A stretch of DNA of 19,874 bases from Bacilli bacterium (GCA_012513195.1 JAAZCR010000141.1:1-19874); one strand, 5' to 3'; shown: positions 1-8,123, counted from the stretch's first letter. Numbers and translations are program-made. The notes: generated by a model not told the origin, from the sequence alone.

Positions 1-924
1 ACCTAAGAATAAGAGATCACTTCGCTCATTATCGATGATTTCACTAGCCATTTCTGGTGTTGTCACTAAACCACCAGCAACGGTTAATAAGCCAGTAGCT
101 TGTTTTATTTGTTCGGCATATTTCACTTGATAACCTGGGTAAGCATTAATCTTCGCATCACTGACAACACCACCAGTACTACAATCGATAATATCAACAT
201 CATCCTTAATGAAGTTAATAATGTCAATGATATCCTTAACGGTATTGCCACCTTCTTTAAAGTCCATAGCTGATACTCTTACCATCAACGGTTTTTCTTG
301 TGGCCATACCTCTCTAACAGCCTTGATAATTTCGACGAGGATCCGTGCACGATTTTCTACACTTCCACCATATTCATCAGTACGCTTATTGGTGAGTGGT
401 GATAAAAATTGGTTGATTAAATAACCATGCGCTGCATGAATTTCAATAATGTCAAATCCCGCTAATTTAGCCCTTAAAGCTGCATCTTTAAAACTCTTTA
501 CTACCGTTTTAATATCTTCTTTTGTCATTTCTTTTGGTACTTGATAGCGTTCGCTAAACTGTATCGGGCTTGCGGAAATAATCTCTTCACCAGGTAATTC
601 TGCTTTTCTTCCCGCATGAGCAAGTTGAATCCCAATTTTCGCACCATATCCTTTTACTTCATCTGTTAGATGCTTAAACCCTTCAATAAAGGCATCATCC
701 CAAATGCCTAAATCATTGACAGTAATACGACCACGAGATTCAACAGCAGTCGCTTCTACAATGATTAATCCAACTCCACCAATAGCACGCGTATTATAGT
801 GAAGGAAGTGGAAGGGTGTTAAGTGCCCATCGCCTTTAGTGCTGTACATGCACATGGGTGCCATGACAAAGCGATTCTTTAAAGTTAGATCTTTAATCGT
901 AATTGGGGAAAATAATTTACTCAT
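1..924 (-). CDS. namA: NADPH dehydrogenase NamA (YqjM-type old yellow enzyme), 3' end outside window
   Basis: FMN-dependent ene-reductase that reduces activated C=C bonds with NADPH, acting in the cytoplasm. I translated 308 residues; the last 30 or so, including the C-terminal arginine finger known in YqjM, fall outside the window. The N-terminus follows Bacillus YqjM closely: FSPITIKDLTLKNR, then APMCMYS with Cys25 (YqjM Cys26, which tunes the flavin). Other matches are QLAHAGRKAEL near residue 100, the substrate-binding EIHAAHGY with His163, His166 and Tyr168, then FLSPLTNKRTDEYGGS. The ATG at 922-924 has GGAGG just upstream on the minus strand. It is divergent from the MFS gene at 1003. 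Family assignment is very secure; the physiological substrate is unknown. Confidence 0.95.
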   Translation of the reverse strand, partial: MSKLFSPITIKDLTLKNRFVMAPMCMYSTKGDGHLTPFHFLHYNTRAIGGVGLIIVEATAVESRGRITVNDLGIWDDAFIEGFKHLTDEVKGYGAKIGIQLAHAGRKAELPGEEIISASPIQFSERYQVPKEMTKEDIKTVVKSFKDAALRAKLAGFDIIEIHAAHGYLINQFLSPLTNKRTDEYGGSVENRARILVEIIKAVREVWPQEKPLMVRVSAMDFKEGGNTVKDIIDIINFIKDDVDIIDCSTGGVVSDAKINAYPGYQVKYAEQIKQATGLLTVAGGLVTTPEMASEIIDNERSDLLFLG

Positions 925-953
925 TGTTTACCTCCATCCAAATGATTTATAAA
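924..953 (+). promoter_or_regulatory. candidate promoter of the MFS gene
   Basis: TTGTTT (924-929) and TATAAA (948-953) are 18 bases apart, about 50 bases before the chosen MFS start. It overlaps the namA start region, so the two divergent promoters would interleave. Weak support. Confidence 0.35.
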
Positions 954-961
954 CATGTTAT

Positions 962-990
962 TTTATCACAAAATATTTATGAAGATACAA
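962..990 (-). promoter_or_regulatory. candidate promoter of namA
   Basis: On the minus strand, TTGTAT (990-985) and GATAAA (967-962) are separated by 17 bases. The downstream start codon is at 924. It fits sigma-A spacing, but the boxes are imperfect and the region is AT-rich. Confidence 0.4.
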
Positions 991-1002
991 AGGAGAATGA
1001 AT

Positions 1003-2130
1003 ATGAAGAAAAAATTGAACTACATCTTAATAAGTGTCTTTCTTGTGCATCTTGCTGATTATATATATATCCCCATCCTCCCAATACTACTAAGCAAAAG
1101 TCAAAACCTTAGTTATCGCCAAATTGGTTTCCTTATTGGGATAGGTAGCATCTTTTACCAACTTAGTTCGTTAATCTGCGGTTTTCTTTCCGATAAAATC
1201 GGGAAAAAGATTATTCTCATCACTGGCATTTTTCTTACATCTGGAAGTTTAATTGGATACGGAGTGAGTAAATCTTATTATACTCTCTTAATTTTTGAAA
1301 TCCTTAAAGGATTAGGTTCAGGTGTTTTTCCACCACTTCTTAAAGCACTAATCTCATCCTTAGAGGTTGATAAGACATCAGCATTCGCTAAACGTGGTAT
1401 AATGGCGAATATGGGAGTAGCTCTAGGTGGTTTAGTACCTTTATTATTTACGAATTTAGCATTCCCCATTTATTTTCTGATATCCGCACTTATCTATGGT
1501 TTAATTCTAATATTTGTCTTTAAATTACCTAACACCAAGTATTATCGTACCAACTTATCCTTTTCCCAACTCGTTCATAATCGCAAGTTTATTTATCTAA
1601 ATCTTTTTGCTTTCATCATCTGGGCACTATATATTCAACTACGCGTTATCTTACCTTTAAAAGTCGCAAATATAAGAATGGTTGGTTTAATATTTACTTT
1701 AACGAGTTCCTTTGTCATAATTACGCAAAAATTTATCGCGCAAAATGTCATTAAAAAGATACCTTATCGAACTTCTCTTAGTATTGGTGTTATTTCCTTC
1801 GGCATAGGGTTATTATTAATGGGACAGGTTAAATCCTTTATTTTACTACTGCTTAGTTCTTTAATCTTCATTATAGGTGAAATGTTTATTGCCCCTAGTC
1901 TAGATGCTTTAACAAGTAAATTCGCTAAGGAAGAAATAACTGGGGCTTATTATAGTGTATCTCATTTAAGTTTTGGTTTAGGCAGTGCTTTTGGTAGTTG
2001 GTTTAGTGGTGAACTAGTCCAACATTTTGGTATAAACAATTACTTGCCTTGGTTAATTCTCTTCATAATGGCAATATTGACTTCAGTAATTATTCATCTA
2101 AGTAAATCGAAATTAACACTTTTATTATAA
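1003..2130 (+). CDS. MFS transporter
   Basis: Major facilitator superfamily membrane protein, probably a proton-driven exporter of small molecules or drugs; the substrate cannot be read from sequence. The protein is 375 aa and almost entirely hydrophobic helices. The loop after TM2 carries the MFS motif A form GFLSDKIGKK, and the first TM has the usual D-Y-I-P pattern (HLADYIYIPILPILL). The reading frame is open from an ATG at 955, but that start and ATG 997 lack a well-placed ribosome site. ATG 1003 has AGGAG (991-995) 7 bases upstream and begins MKKKLNYI, a typical inside-positive N-terminus. It is divergent from namA and ends in a strong terminator. Confidence 0.88.
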   Translation: MKKKLNYILISVFLVHLADYIYIPILPILLSKSQNLSYRQIGFLIGIGSIFYQLSSLICGFLSDKIGKKIILITGIFLTSGSLIGYGVSKSYYTLLIFEILKGLGSGVFPPLLKALISSLEVDKTSAFAKRGIMANMGVALGGLVPLLFTNLAFPIYFLISALIYGLILIFVFKLPNTKYYRTNLSFSQLVHNRKFIYLNLFAFIIWALYIQLRVILPLKVANIRMVGLIFTLTSSFVIITQKFIAQNVIKKIPYRTSLSIGVISFGIGLLLMGQVKSFILLLLSSLIFIIGEMFIAPSLDALTSKFAKEEITGAYYSVSHLSFGLGSAFGSWFSGELVQHFGINNYLPWLILFIMAILTSVIIHLSKSKLTLLL

Positions 2131-2145
2131 CACTTTTTTAATACT

Positions 2146-2181
2146 AAACAAAAAATAAACCTCGCGGTTTATTTTTTGTTT
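2146..2181. terminator. bidirectional rho-independent terminator
   Basis: A perfect 16-bp inverted repeat (2146-2161 and 2166-2181) with loop TCGC. The arms are A-rich and T-rich, so it makes a T-tailed hairpin in both directions between the convergent MFS and WG-repeat genes. Confidence 0.9.
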
Positions 2182-2230
2182 ATATATTTATTATACTTGC
2201 AGTTCATTATTATTATAAATTATACGTTAA

Positions 2231-3622
2231 TTATTCATTTTTATAAACTTTCCACAATAATTTCCCATTTTCATCTAAATAAGTTAAGTATGTAAGATTC
2301 GATGCTTCTTCATAAGCAATCATTTTGATATATGTTTTATTGTGATAGTTAATTTGAATGTACTTTAATGGAGTAATTTCTTTATAAACTCGATTACCTT
2401 GATAATCATAAATTACATAAGATTGATAGGAATCCTTTTCATTAAGCGCAAAGAATACACCACAATCAGTAAAATCATCGCCTACTTTCGAGGAAATCGT
2501 AAAGTAATCTTCTACATCATTAATATTGAGATATTTATTAATAGTCTTATTAACAGTTAAGACTCGCCCTTGATTGACGCTACCGATATAATCGTAGGCA
2601 TACTGGATTATTAACTCACCATTACTGTCAATTAAACCAGCTTTTGTATCTATAACCACTACTGCATATCCATTATAGAAATCCTTGGCGATTTTAAAAC
2701 CATCAAGTTGAAATACCTCACCATTAGATCTTATATAATTGTATTTGTTATATTTTTTTACACGCGCAATTCCATCGAAGAATGGATATGCTTCCTCATA
2801 AAAAGGCTCAAGGATAATTGCACCATTGGGGGCCATATAACCCCATTTATTATCAATTCTAAATGGGATCATCTCAAAATGAGAAAAATAGATGTCTTGA
2901 AAATCTAAACTAATTATATACTCATTAATGACTTCGTCAAATTGAGGTTCAACAACATAATCACCATTTTTATCAATAATACCAATCTTATTATCATGAT
3001 ATACAAATGCATAACCATTCATGAAACTATAATTAAATCCTTCATGATAAGTGAATTTTATATCAATGGCTACGTTACCTTGAGTATCAATATAACCTAC
3101 CATGTCATCAAGTACAACATAAGCCAACCCTTCTGAGAATTTACTTACAAGATCATATTTTATTTCATTGATAATATCGTAATCTTTCTCATTGTCGTTA
3201 TATTTAATCAATCCACTAAAATTGACCGATTCAATGTAGTAAATGGCTTCGCCTAAATACTGAATATTATGATAGATAGTATTGAGAATCTTTTCGCCAC
3301 GTGTATTAATTAAACCGTATCGATTATTCTTCTTCACAATCGCTAAGTAATTTTCATCAAAATCATATGTTTCTTCATATTCAAAAGGTATCGCTACTTC
3401 AACATAAGTATCAATATAACCCCAATATTCTCTTCTTTCATCAAACTCATAATAAGCGACAGGTAATAGAACTTCATCTAAAGCTCGCACCCGTGGTGTT
3501 TTTTCAATGTTGTTTTTGGGGATATAGTCAATCGCATAACCATTGGTGAGATAATAAACTATCGTGAAAAATGTGAATATTCCTATTAGTGTGAAGGTAA
3601 TAATTACTGTTCGTGCTTTCAT
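2231..3622 (-). CDS. membrane-anchored WG-repeat protein
   Basis: Secreted, membrane-tethered protein built from WG (KWG) repeats, a beta-rich module of unknown ligand often found on bacterial surfaces. Residues 5-25 form one hydrophobic segment after MKAR, with no lipobox Cys, so it is an uncleaved anchor or signal. About eight repeats with G-x-I-D/N-x-x-G cores are visible near residues 67 (WGYID), 102 (YGLIN), 136, 175 (VGYID), 213 (IGIID), 260 (WGYMA), 295 and 328 (AGLID), each followed by a strand and an aromatic. The last 110 residues lack clear repeats. I chose the ATG at 3622 because GGGTGG lies just upstream; an ATG at 3634 would add four residues but has a poorer ribosome site. Monocistronic, with a terminator downstream. 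A TATAAT at 3668-3663 on the minus strand may be its -10 box. Confidence 0.82.
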   Translation of the reverse strand: MKARTVIITFTLIGIFTFFTIVYYLTNGYAIDYIPKNNIEKTPRVRALDEVLLPVAYYEFDERREYWGYIDTYVEVAIPFEYEETYDFDENYLAIVKKNNRYGLINTRGEKILNTIYHNIQYLGEAIYYIESVNFSGLIKYNDNEKDYDIINEIKYDLVSKFSEGLAYVVLDDMVGYIDTQGNVAIDIKFTYHEGFNYSFMNGYAFVYHDNKIGIIDKNGDYVVEPQFDEVINEYIISLDFQDIYFSHFEMIPFRIDNKWGYMAPNGAIILEPFYEEAYPFFDGIARVKKYNKYNYIRSNGEVFQLDGFKIAKDFYNGYAVVVIDTKAGLIDSNGELIIQYAYDYIGSVNQGRVLTVNKTINKYLNINDVEDYFTISSKVGDDFTDCGVFFALNEKDSYQSYVIYDYQGNRVYKEITPLKYIQINYHNKTYIKMIAYEEASNLTYLTYLDENGKLLWKVYKNE

Positions 3623-3920
3623 TTTACCACCCATATCATCTTTTATTACACGCTTATTTAATATTATAATATAAATTTGGTAAATAGACTATCGTTTTTC
3701 AGAATTTATTGTTTAATGACCTAATAATCCTGCTGAAAACTCTTCATCTTTACTATTTATGAAAGTTATCTAGTATGTAACAATTTCTACAAAGAAAAAT
3801 GATAGTAAGTTTATAAAGGAAGTATTGATGATATTTAACCTATCGCTAACATCAAAATTATATTAATAGTACCTTTATTGAGTTCAAATTGAATGTTATA
3901 ATGTTAGCGAGGTGTTATAA
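3623..3920. other. divergent intergenic region
   Basis: AT-rich spacer between the divergent WG-repeat and DUF3137 genes. It holds the promoter at 3874-3902 and a split inverted repeat (3844-3850 and 3903-3909). A 12-codon ATG reading frame at 3828-3866 has AAGGAAG upstream but shows no other coding sign. I see no RNA gene. Confidence 0.5.
3874..3902 (+). promoter_or_regulatory. promoter of the DUF3137 gene (extended -10)
   Basis: TTTATT (3874-3879), 17 bases, then TATAAT (3897-3902) preceded by TG one base away (TGTTATAAT), an extended -10. The start codon is at 3921, so the leader is very short, with GAGGTG as ribosome site. CGCTAAC (3844-3850) and its reverse complement GTTAGCG (3903-3909) bracket the promoter. 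Confidence 0.65.
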
Positions 3921-4793
3921 ATGGATGACAAAGACTTACAATATTTCATCAATAGAAAACGGAGTTTAGAGAAACGCGCAATTATTGGTTATATTTTGGT
4001 GGGTATTAGTTTCATTCTATGGGTACCATTAGGAGCTGCAACTATGGGGCAATCCGTACCACTATTATTAATTAGTTTTATTGGTGGGGGATTTATCGTT
4101 ATATCTGCAACGAGAAAATTTAAAGAGTTAAGCCATGAGTTTAAAAGTAAGTATCTCGTTAAAGAGATTGAGAAAATATATCCTGGTTGTGAATATGACC
4201 CTCGTAAAGGCTTTACATCTGATGAAATCTACGGTGCGAAAATCCTACGACGAGCCAGTCGCTTTTATTCAGAAGACTATATGAAAGGTATCTATGAAGG
4301 TGTAGCCTTTGAAGCAGCTGATGTAACTTTAGAAGATGTTCACAATAACGGTAAACAGACTACTACAGTTACCGTATTCATGGGGCGAGTTTATAAGTTT
4401 CAATTTAACAAAAAGTTTAGATCTAACATCATCATTAATCAACCTTCCTTTTTCAATCATCTTTTTGGTTGGAAACGCGTAAAAACCGAGTCAGTGGAAT
4501 TTAACAAAGAATTAACTGTATACTCTGATGATGAGTATGAAGCATTTTATGTTCTTACCCCTCATTTAATGGAAAAACTCTTAGAACTTGATCGGAAATA
4601 TCATGACCGTATTTGTTTCTCATTTATTAACAATCGCCTCTATATCGCCATTGATACGAGAGTTGATACTTTCGATTTGAAGATGTTTCGTCAGTTCGAT
4701 AATAATATTCTTAACGAATATCGTGACCAATTAAATGATATTAAAGACTTTATTCATCATTTAAATCTTGATCGGAAATTATTTGAGGAATAA
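3921..4793 (+). CDS. DUF3137 domain membrane protein
   Basis: Uncharacterised membrane protein of the DUF3137 family; its function is not known. It is 290 aa. A charged N-terminus is followed by two TM helices at about 19-40 and 46-63, then a large soluble domain facing the cytoplasm. The family look comes from FEAADVTLEDV near 130, the turn to VFMGRVYKFQFNKKF (152-166), and the hallmark VYSDDEYEAFYVLTPHLMEKL at about 200-220, followed by YHDRICFSFINNRLYIAI. GAGGTG serves as ribosome site. It stands alone between its own promoter and a strong terminator, so context gives no clue to its role. Confidence 0.85.
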   Translation: MDDKDLQYFINRKRSLEKRAIIGYILVGISFILWVPLGAATMGQSVPLLLISFIGGGFIVISATRKFKELSHEFKSKYLVKEIEKIYPGCEYDPRKGFTSDEIYGAKILRRASRFYSEDYMKGIYEGVAFEAADVTLEDVHNNGKQTTTVTVFMGRVYKFQFNKKFRSNIIINQPSFFNHLFGWKRVKTESVEFNKELTVYSDDEYEAFYVLTPHLMEKLLELDRKYHDRICFSFINNRLYIAIDTRVDTFDLKMFRQFDNNILNEYRDQLNDIKDFIHHLNLDRKLFEE

Positions 4794-4794
4794 A

Positions 4795-4835
4795 AAAACA
4801 TACAAGGGTATCATAGTGATACCCTTGTATGTTTT
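4795..4835. terminator. bidirectional rho-independent terminator
   Basis: A perfect 19-bp inverted repeat (4795-4813 and 4817-4835) with a 3-base loop. It has A and T runs on the outer ends and lies between the convergent DUF3137 and acetyltransferase genes. It overlaps the last bases of the acetyltransferase stop codon. Confidence 0.92.
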
Positions 4836-5373
4836 ATTTATCTCTTACTCTTTTAGCCATCATTATATCTGGTTTACCTAACCCATTAGCATCAGGTACT
4901 ACTCCTACAATCTTGAAACCATTCTTAAGGTAAAATTCATAAGGATGATTATTAAGGTTCTTGATATTTTTTATCTTATCCCATAAATCCTCATACAAAT
5001 CCTGATTAGAAAGACTAGTTTGGTTGTATTCATCATCACTACCTAAATAGATAGTATAAGCACCACGTTTCTTTACTTCTTCTTCAAAAACTCGTATAAG
5101 TTGGGTGCCATAACCTTTCTTTTTATATTCATGATGAATAACAAGAGGATGTAATTCATAAACATTTCCATTGTATGTAGGAATGCCACCAATAAGTCCT
5201 ATTAATATATCATCTATTACTACCCCAAGCAATATACGTTCCTCACTTAGTAATAATTCCACCTCTTGGGTAGCATCTTCGATATTCGCATAACAAGCAA
5301 ATGTAGTTTGTAATAGTTCGATCATTTGCTTAATATACGGTTTTCCATCTTTAATTAAGTCGACGATTTTCAT
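4834..5373 (-). CDS. AAC(6')-Ii-like aminoglycoside N-acetyltransferase (GNAT)
   Basis: GNAT-fold acetyl-CoA-dependent transferase, 179 aa from the chosen start. It aligns from end to end with my memory of the Enterococcus faecium chromosomal enzyme AAC(6')-Ii (182 aa). Shared stretches are ELHPLV (73-78, with Glu73 and His75 at the active site), the acetyl-CoA loop KKKGYGT (84-90), IYLGSDD (108-114), and the diagnostic C-terminus with NHPYEFYLKNGFKIVGVVPD and ANGLGKPDIMMAK. The frame is open from an ATG at 5391, but the alignment and AAAGGA upstream favour ATG 5373. It overlaps the end of the ABC permease by 23 bases and is the last gene of that leftward operon. It may acetylate aminoglycosides, or an endogenous amine with resistance only a side effect; substrate is inference. 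Confidence 0.88.
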   Translation of the reverse strand: MKIVDLIKDGKPYIKQMIELLQTTFACYANIEDATQEVELLLSEERILLGVVIDDILIGLIGGIPTYNGNVYELHPLVIHHEYKKKGYGTQLIRVFEEEVKKRGAYTIYLGSDDEYNQTSLSNQDLYEDLWDKIKNIKNLNNHPYEFYLKNGFKIVGVVPDANGLGKPDIMMAKRVRDK

Positions 5374-7015
5374 CCAGTTTATTCCTTTCATCTAAACCTT
5401 TCTTCCATGCGATAAAGGTTACAACTATTAAGAGTAAAATATAAGGATAGATGAATAGTGGGAATAATGTCACGGCATAATGAATACCCGCCATGATACC
5501 AAGAATTGCGGATATCAAGAAAAATACTAGTGGTTGCCCTTTCGTCGCATTTTCAAAGGGTTGGGAAAATGGTACAAAATTGCCAAATATCCTGTAACAA
5601 ATCACCGTAAAAATTTGAATTGTAAGGAAAATGGCAACTAAATCAGGAATGATGCGTACACCAAAGAGAATAGTAAAGATGATGCTTTCAAGAACATAAA
5701 TGGGTATAAGTAAACGTACAAGGAATGCTTTTAGAGCTGCTTTCTTAAAGTCCGAAAGATTCTTTGTTGGCGTACTATAAAAGACCCAGGTCGCTTTATA
5801 ACTACGTGAAAAACGCAACATATAAGTCACCATTGGCATCATAAACGCACAGAAGTACAAATATAAGTGCGCATTAGAAGTGCTAATCTTCGCTAAATCA
5901 AAACCAGATTGGAACATGAAAATAAAAGGAAAGATCATCGATAAACCTAAAGAAGGATAGACGCGAAGTTTGAATTCCCGTTCCGATTTAAGCATTTGAT
6001 AGCTAAAGCGATAGAAAGTAAACTCATCTTGAGTTTTGGTGATGAGTTTAGCGATGAACCAGCGTTCTTTCTTATATGGTTTTTGTTTATCAGTTTGATT
6101 TAACTTCAATAAACTATTTTCAAAAGTACCAATCGATTTAGTATAAATAATAAAGGCGACGATAGGAATAATAATCGTCAATATTGTTAGGGTAATAATC
6201 GATGCTTCAAGATTACCTTCAAAAAGCAATTTATAAGGGGCACCAAACCAGAAAGGCATGAGGAAATAATGATACCATCTAATCGTGATGTTAAAATCTA
6301 GTAGTTCGGTTAACTCAAAGGCGCGACCAATGATTTGATAACTAATCGCGATAATTATCGTCATCGTTATTTGAATATAGTTAATAATATCTTTAAGTTT
6401 TTCGCCACTAAAGTATTTAAGAATGAATAAGTATAATAAAGTAGTCAACACAATGATAAAAAGGTTTAATAGAATTACTTCAAAAATGAATAACATGGTA
6501 AAAAGTAAACCATACACAAAACCTTCAAGAAAACTATATTTTACAAGTAATGCTAGAGTTAACGGACCTACCAAAGATAAAGTTATTAAGAATAAATACC
6601 TAAAGATATGGATAAATTTAGCGACTGATAGGACCTTGGGATTAACTGGTTTGGTTAAAATGATTCCCTTATCCCTTACATCAAGTAATACATTAGAAAA
6701 ATCCGCAATTACAGTCATAAGCAAAAGAAACATTAAAATCCCGAAAATATAAGTCATTAAGACCATTGGGTCATTAATGACGATAGCGATGGGCACCATC
6801 GTAAAAAAGCCCATAAATGCATAGATGAAGAGGGAAACGCGAAAATAATCTCTATCAGGTTGCTTCCTTGCTTTCCCCACACTAACTGGTATTCTCCGTG
6901 TATCCATGATGAACTTGATTTGAAGAATACGCCTTAAAGTGGGATAATCAACATTAAACTTTTTAAAAATAAATTGAAAACGATCGAGTATTTTAAGCGT
7001 TAAAAAATCTTTCAT
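5351..7015 (-). CDS. ABC transporter permease (large, multi-TM)
   Basis: Membrane subunit of an ABC exporter, 554 aa, paired with the ATPase gene that ends one base upstream. The first 50 or so residues are soluble and basic. Then come many hydrophobic stretches, roughly ten to twelve TM segments, for example at about 81-125, 140-205, 210-230 and in the final 100 residues. The central soluble loop (about 290-340) is lysine-rich. Lengths near 550 are typical of single-gene full-size permeases in Bacillota of the ABC-2-related kind, but I cannot name the subfamily or substrate. GAGGGA, inside the end of the ATPase gene, is its ribosome site, which suggests coupled translation. Confidence 0.8.
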   Translation of the reverse strand: MKDFLTLKILDRFQFIFKKFNVDYPTLRRILQIKFIMDTRRIPVSVGKARKQPDRDYFRVSLFIYAFMGFFTMVPIAIVINDPMVLMTYIFGILMFLLLMTVIADFSNVLLDVRDKGIILTKPVNPKVLSVAKFIHIFRYLFLITLSLVGPLTLALLVKYSFLEGFVYGLLFTMLFIFEVILLNLFIIVLTTLLYLFILKYFSGEKLKDIINYIQITMTIIIAISYQIIGRAFELTELLDFNITIRWYHYFLMPFWFGAPYKLLFEGNLEASIITLTILTIIIPIVAFIIYTKSIGTFENSLLKLNQTDKQKPYKKERWFIAKLITKTQDEFTFYRFSYQMLKSEREFKLRVYPSLGLSMIFPFIFMFQSGFDLAKISTSNAHLYLYFCAFMMPMVTYMLRFSRSYKATWVFYSTPTKNLSDFKKAALKAFLVRLLIPIYVLESIIFTILFGVRIIPDLVAIFLTIQIFTVICYRIFGNFVPFSQPFENATKGQPLVFFLISAILGIMAGIHYAVTLFPLFIYPYILLLIVVTFIAWKKGLDERNKLDENRRLN

Positions 7016-7016
7016 A

Positions 7017-7787
7017 CTATCCCTCGATTACTGATAAGATATTTTTCGCAATTTCCTCATGTTGATTAAATCCTGTTAATTCGTTAAAAATCTGTTCTAA
7101 GGTTGAACCATGTACTTGATCTTTTAGCGTTTCAAAACTACCATCCGCCACAATTTGTCCTTTGTTGATGAGAATAATGCGATTACTAATCTTTTCAACT
7201 ACTTCCATGATATGAGAAGAGTAAAAGATCGTCTTACCTTTTTCACTAAATAGGGAAAGTAGTTCTTTCACAACCATGACAGTATTAGCGTCTAGTCCAG
7301 ACAAAGGTTCATCTAAGAAAAGTAGATCAGGATTATGTAGCAAACTGGAAATAATAACAACCTTTTGGCGCATACCTTTTGAAAAAGTATTAATACGTTG
7401 ATCATATACATCTTGAATATCAAATAATTTCAGCAATTCTTTCGCTTTCGCATCTACATCATTATCACTTAAACCATATAAACTACCTATGAATGTTAAA
7501 TATTCACGAGCGGTTAAACTATCATAAAGATCTGCTACTTCAGGAACATAACCAATTCGCCTTTTATAATCTACATTGCCAAGAGAAATATCTTCGCCGA
7601 AAATTTCCACTTTACCCGTATACCCTGTTACTAATCCTAACATGATTTTAACAGTGGTCGATTTCCCAGCTCCATTCGGTCCAATATAACCAATTATCTC
7701 TCCTGCTTTTACTTCTAGATTAATGTTATTCAGGACAGGATTATTATCATATTTCATGGATAAATCAGTAATTTTAATAATGTTCAT
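7017..7787 (-). CDS. ABC transporter ATP-binding protein
   Basis: Nucleotide-binding subunit of the exporter, 256 aa, the first gene of a leftward three-gene operon with the permease and acetyltransferase. All ATPase motifs are present: Walker A GPNGAGKST (36-44), Q-loop position occupied by Glu in GYVPE (79-83, as is common in this ABC-2 class), signature TFSKGMRQ (134-141), Walker B LLFLDEP (155-161) and the switch His192 in YSSH. The C-terminus beyond about 215 is a short accessory region. GGAAGGTG lies 5 bases before the ATG. The promoter at 7841-7813 is near consensus, with a palindrome over its -35 box, hinting at repressor control. Confidence 0.92.
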   Translation of the reverse strand: MNIIKITDLSMKYDNNPVLNNINLEVKAGEIIGYIGPNGAGKSTTVKIMLGLVTGYTGKVEIFGEDISLGNVDYKRRIGYVPEVADLYDSLTAREYLTFIGSLYGLSDNDVDAKAKELLKLFDIQDVYDQRINTFSKGMRQKVVIISSLLHNPDLLFLDEPLSGLDANTVMVVKELLSLFSEKGKTIFYSSHIMEVVEKISNRIILINKGQIVADGSFETLKDQVHGSTLEQIFNELTGFNQHEEIAKNILSVIEG

Positions 7788-7812
7788 TTTTTCACCTTCC
7801 TATACTGCCTTC

Positions 7813-7841
7813 ATTGTACTTTTGATTAATTGTCTTGTCAA
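7813..7841 (-). promoter_or_regulatory. promoter of the ABC-acetyltransferase operon
   Basis: On the minus strand, a perfect TTGACA (7841-7836), a 17-base spacer, and TACAAT (7818-7813). The transcript would start about 18 bases before the ATG at 7787. Confidence 0.8.
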
Positions 7842-7844
7842 TTA
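7827..7844. promoter_or_regulatory. candidate operator palindrome over the -35 box
   Basis: TAATTG (7827-7832), six bases, then CAATTA (7839-7844): a perfect 6+6 dyad covering the -35 element. The half-sites continue as GAT and TC on the outside with one base slipped. The size suits a dimeric repressor; no regulator gene is adjacent. Confidence 0.4.
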
Positions 7845-7864
7845 TCAAAAATGTCCTTTTCATT

Positions 7865-7892
7865 TTGAAATTTCCATACATATATTTATATT
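7865..7892 (+). promoter_or_regulatory. candidate promoter of the 55-aa ORF
   Basis: TTGAAA (7865-7870), 16 bases, TATATT (7887-7892), ending 21 bases before the ATG at 7914. Confidence 0.5.
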
Positions 7893-7913
7893 AAGAATAT
7901 CAAGGGTGAAAGT

Positions 7914-8081
7914 ATGGAACTTGACATCAAACTTCTGATGGAAATCATCGGTTTATTCAATAATCTCAAGAAAACTTACTATCTTTTGAAAAGAAAACAT
8001 GATAATCCTTATCGTAGAATGCCCAAAAGTAAAAATATTAATTACCTGCGCAGTAGTTGGGATAGATTTTGGTTAGGTTAA
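7914..8081 (+). CDS. small orphan protein, 55 aa
   Basis: I do not recognise this protein. It begins MELDIKLLMEIIGLFNN, an amphipathic or hydrophobic helix. A basic stretch with KKTYYLLKRKHDNPYRRMPKSK follows, and it ends in an aromatic-rich tail, SSWDRFWLG. It has no signal peptide, no Cys and no double-Gly leader. Three things support a real gene: a promoter-like pair at 7865-7892, AAGGGTG 6 bases before the ATG, and a terminator starting three bases after the stop. It is divergent from the ABC operon and tail-to-tail with tldE. Possible roles include a small membrane-associated or nucleic-acid-binding protein, or a substrate of TldD/TldE; none is demonstrated. Confidence 0.6.
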   Translation: MELDIKLLMEIIGLFNNLKKTYYLLKRKHDNPYRRMPKSKNINYLRSSWDRFWLG

Positions 8082-8084
8082 GAT

Positions 8085-8116
8085 AAAAGGATTACCGTTT
8101 AACTGGTAATCCTTTT
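8085..8116. terminator. bidirectional rho-independent terminator
   Basis: Twelve-bp perfect stem (8085-8096 and 8105-8116), 8-base loop, with AAAA/TTTT ends. It serves the small ORF on the plus strand and tldE on the minus strand. Confidence 0.85.
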
Positions 8117-8123
8117 AGTCCTT

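Noticed and set aside
3828..3866. Twelve-codon leader-peptide-like ORF with AAGGAAG upstream, before the DUF3137 gene
   Set aside because: It has no attenuator hairpin, no codon run and no clear promoter of its own; chance is likely in AT-rich DNA.
6423..6752. 109-residue plus-strand ORF inside the ABC permease gene
   Set aside because: It is antisense to a clear multi-TM protein with full coding support; a composition shadow.
7723..7938. 71-residue plus-strand ORF across the divergent promoter region
   Set aside because: It overlaps the ABC ATPase start, promoter and operator and has no ribosome site. The real gene here is the 55-aa ORF in another frame.
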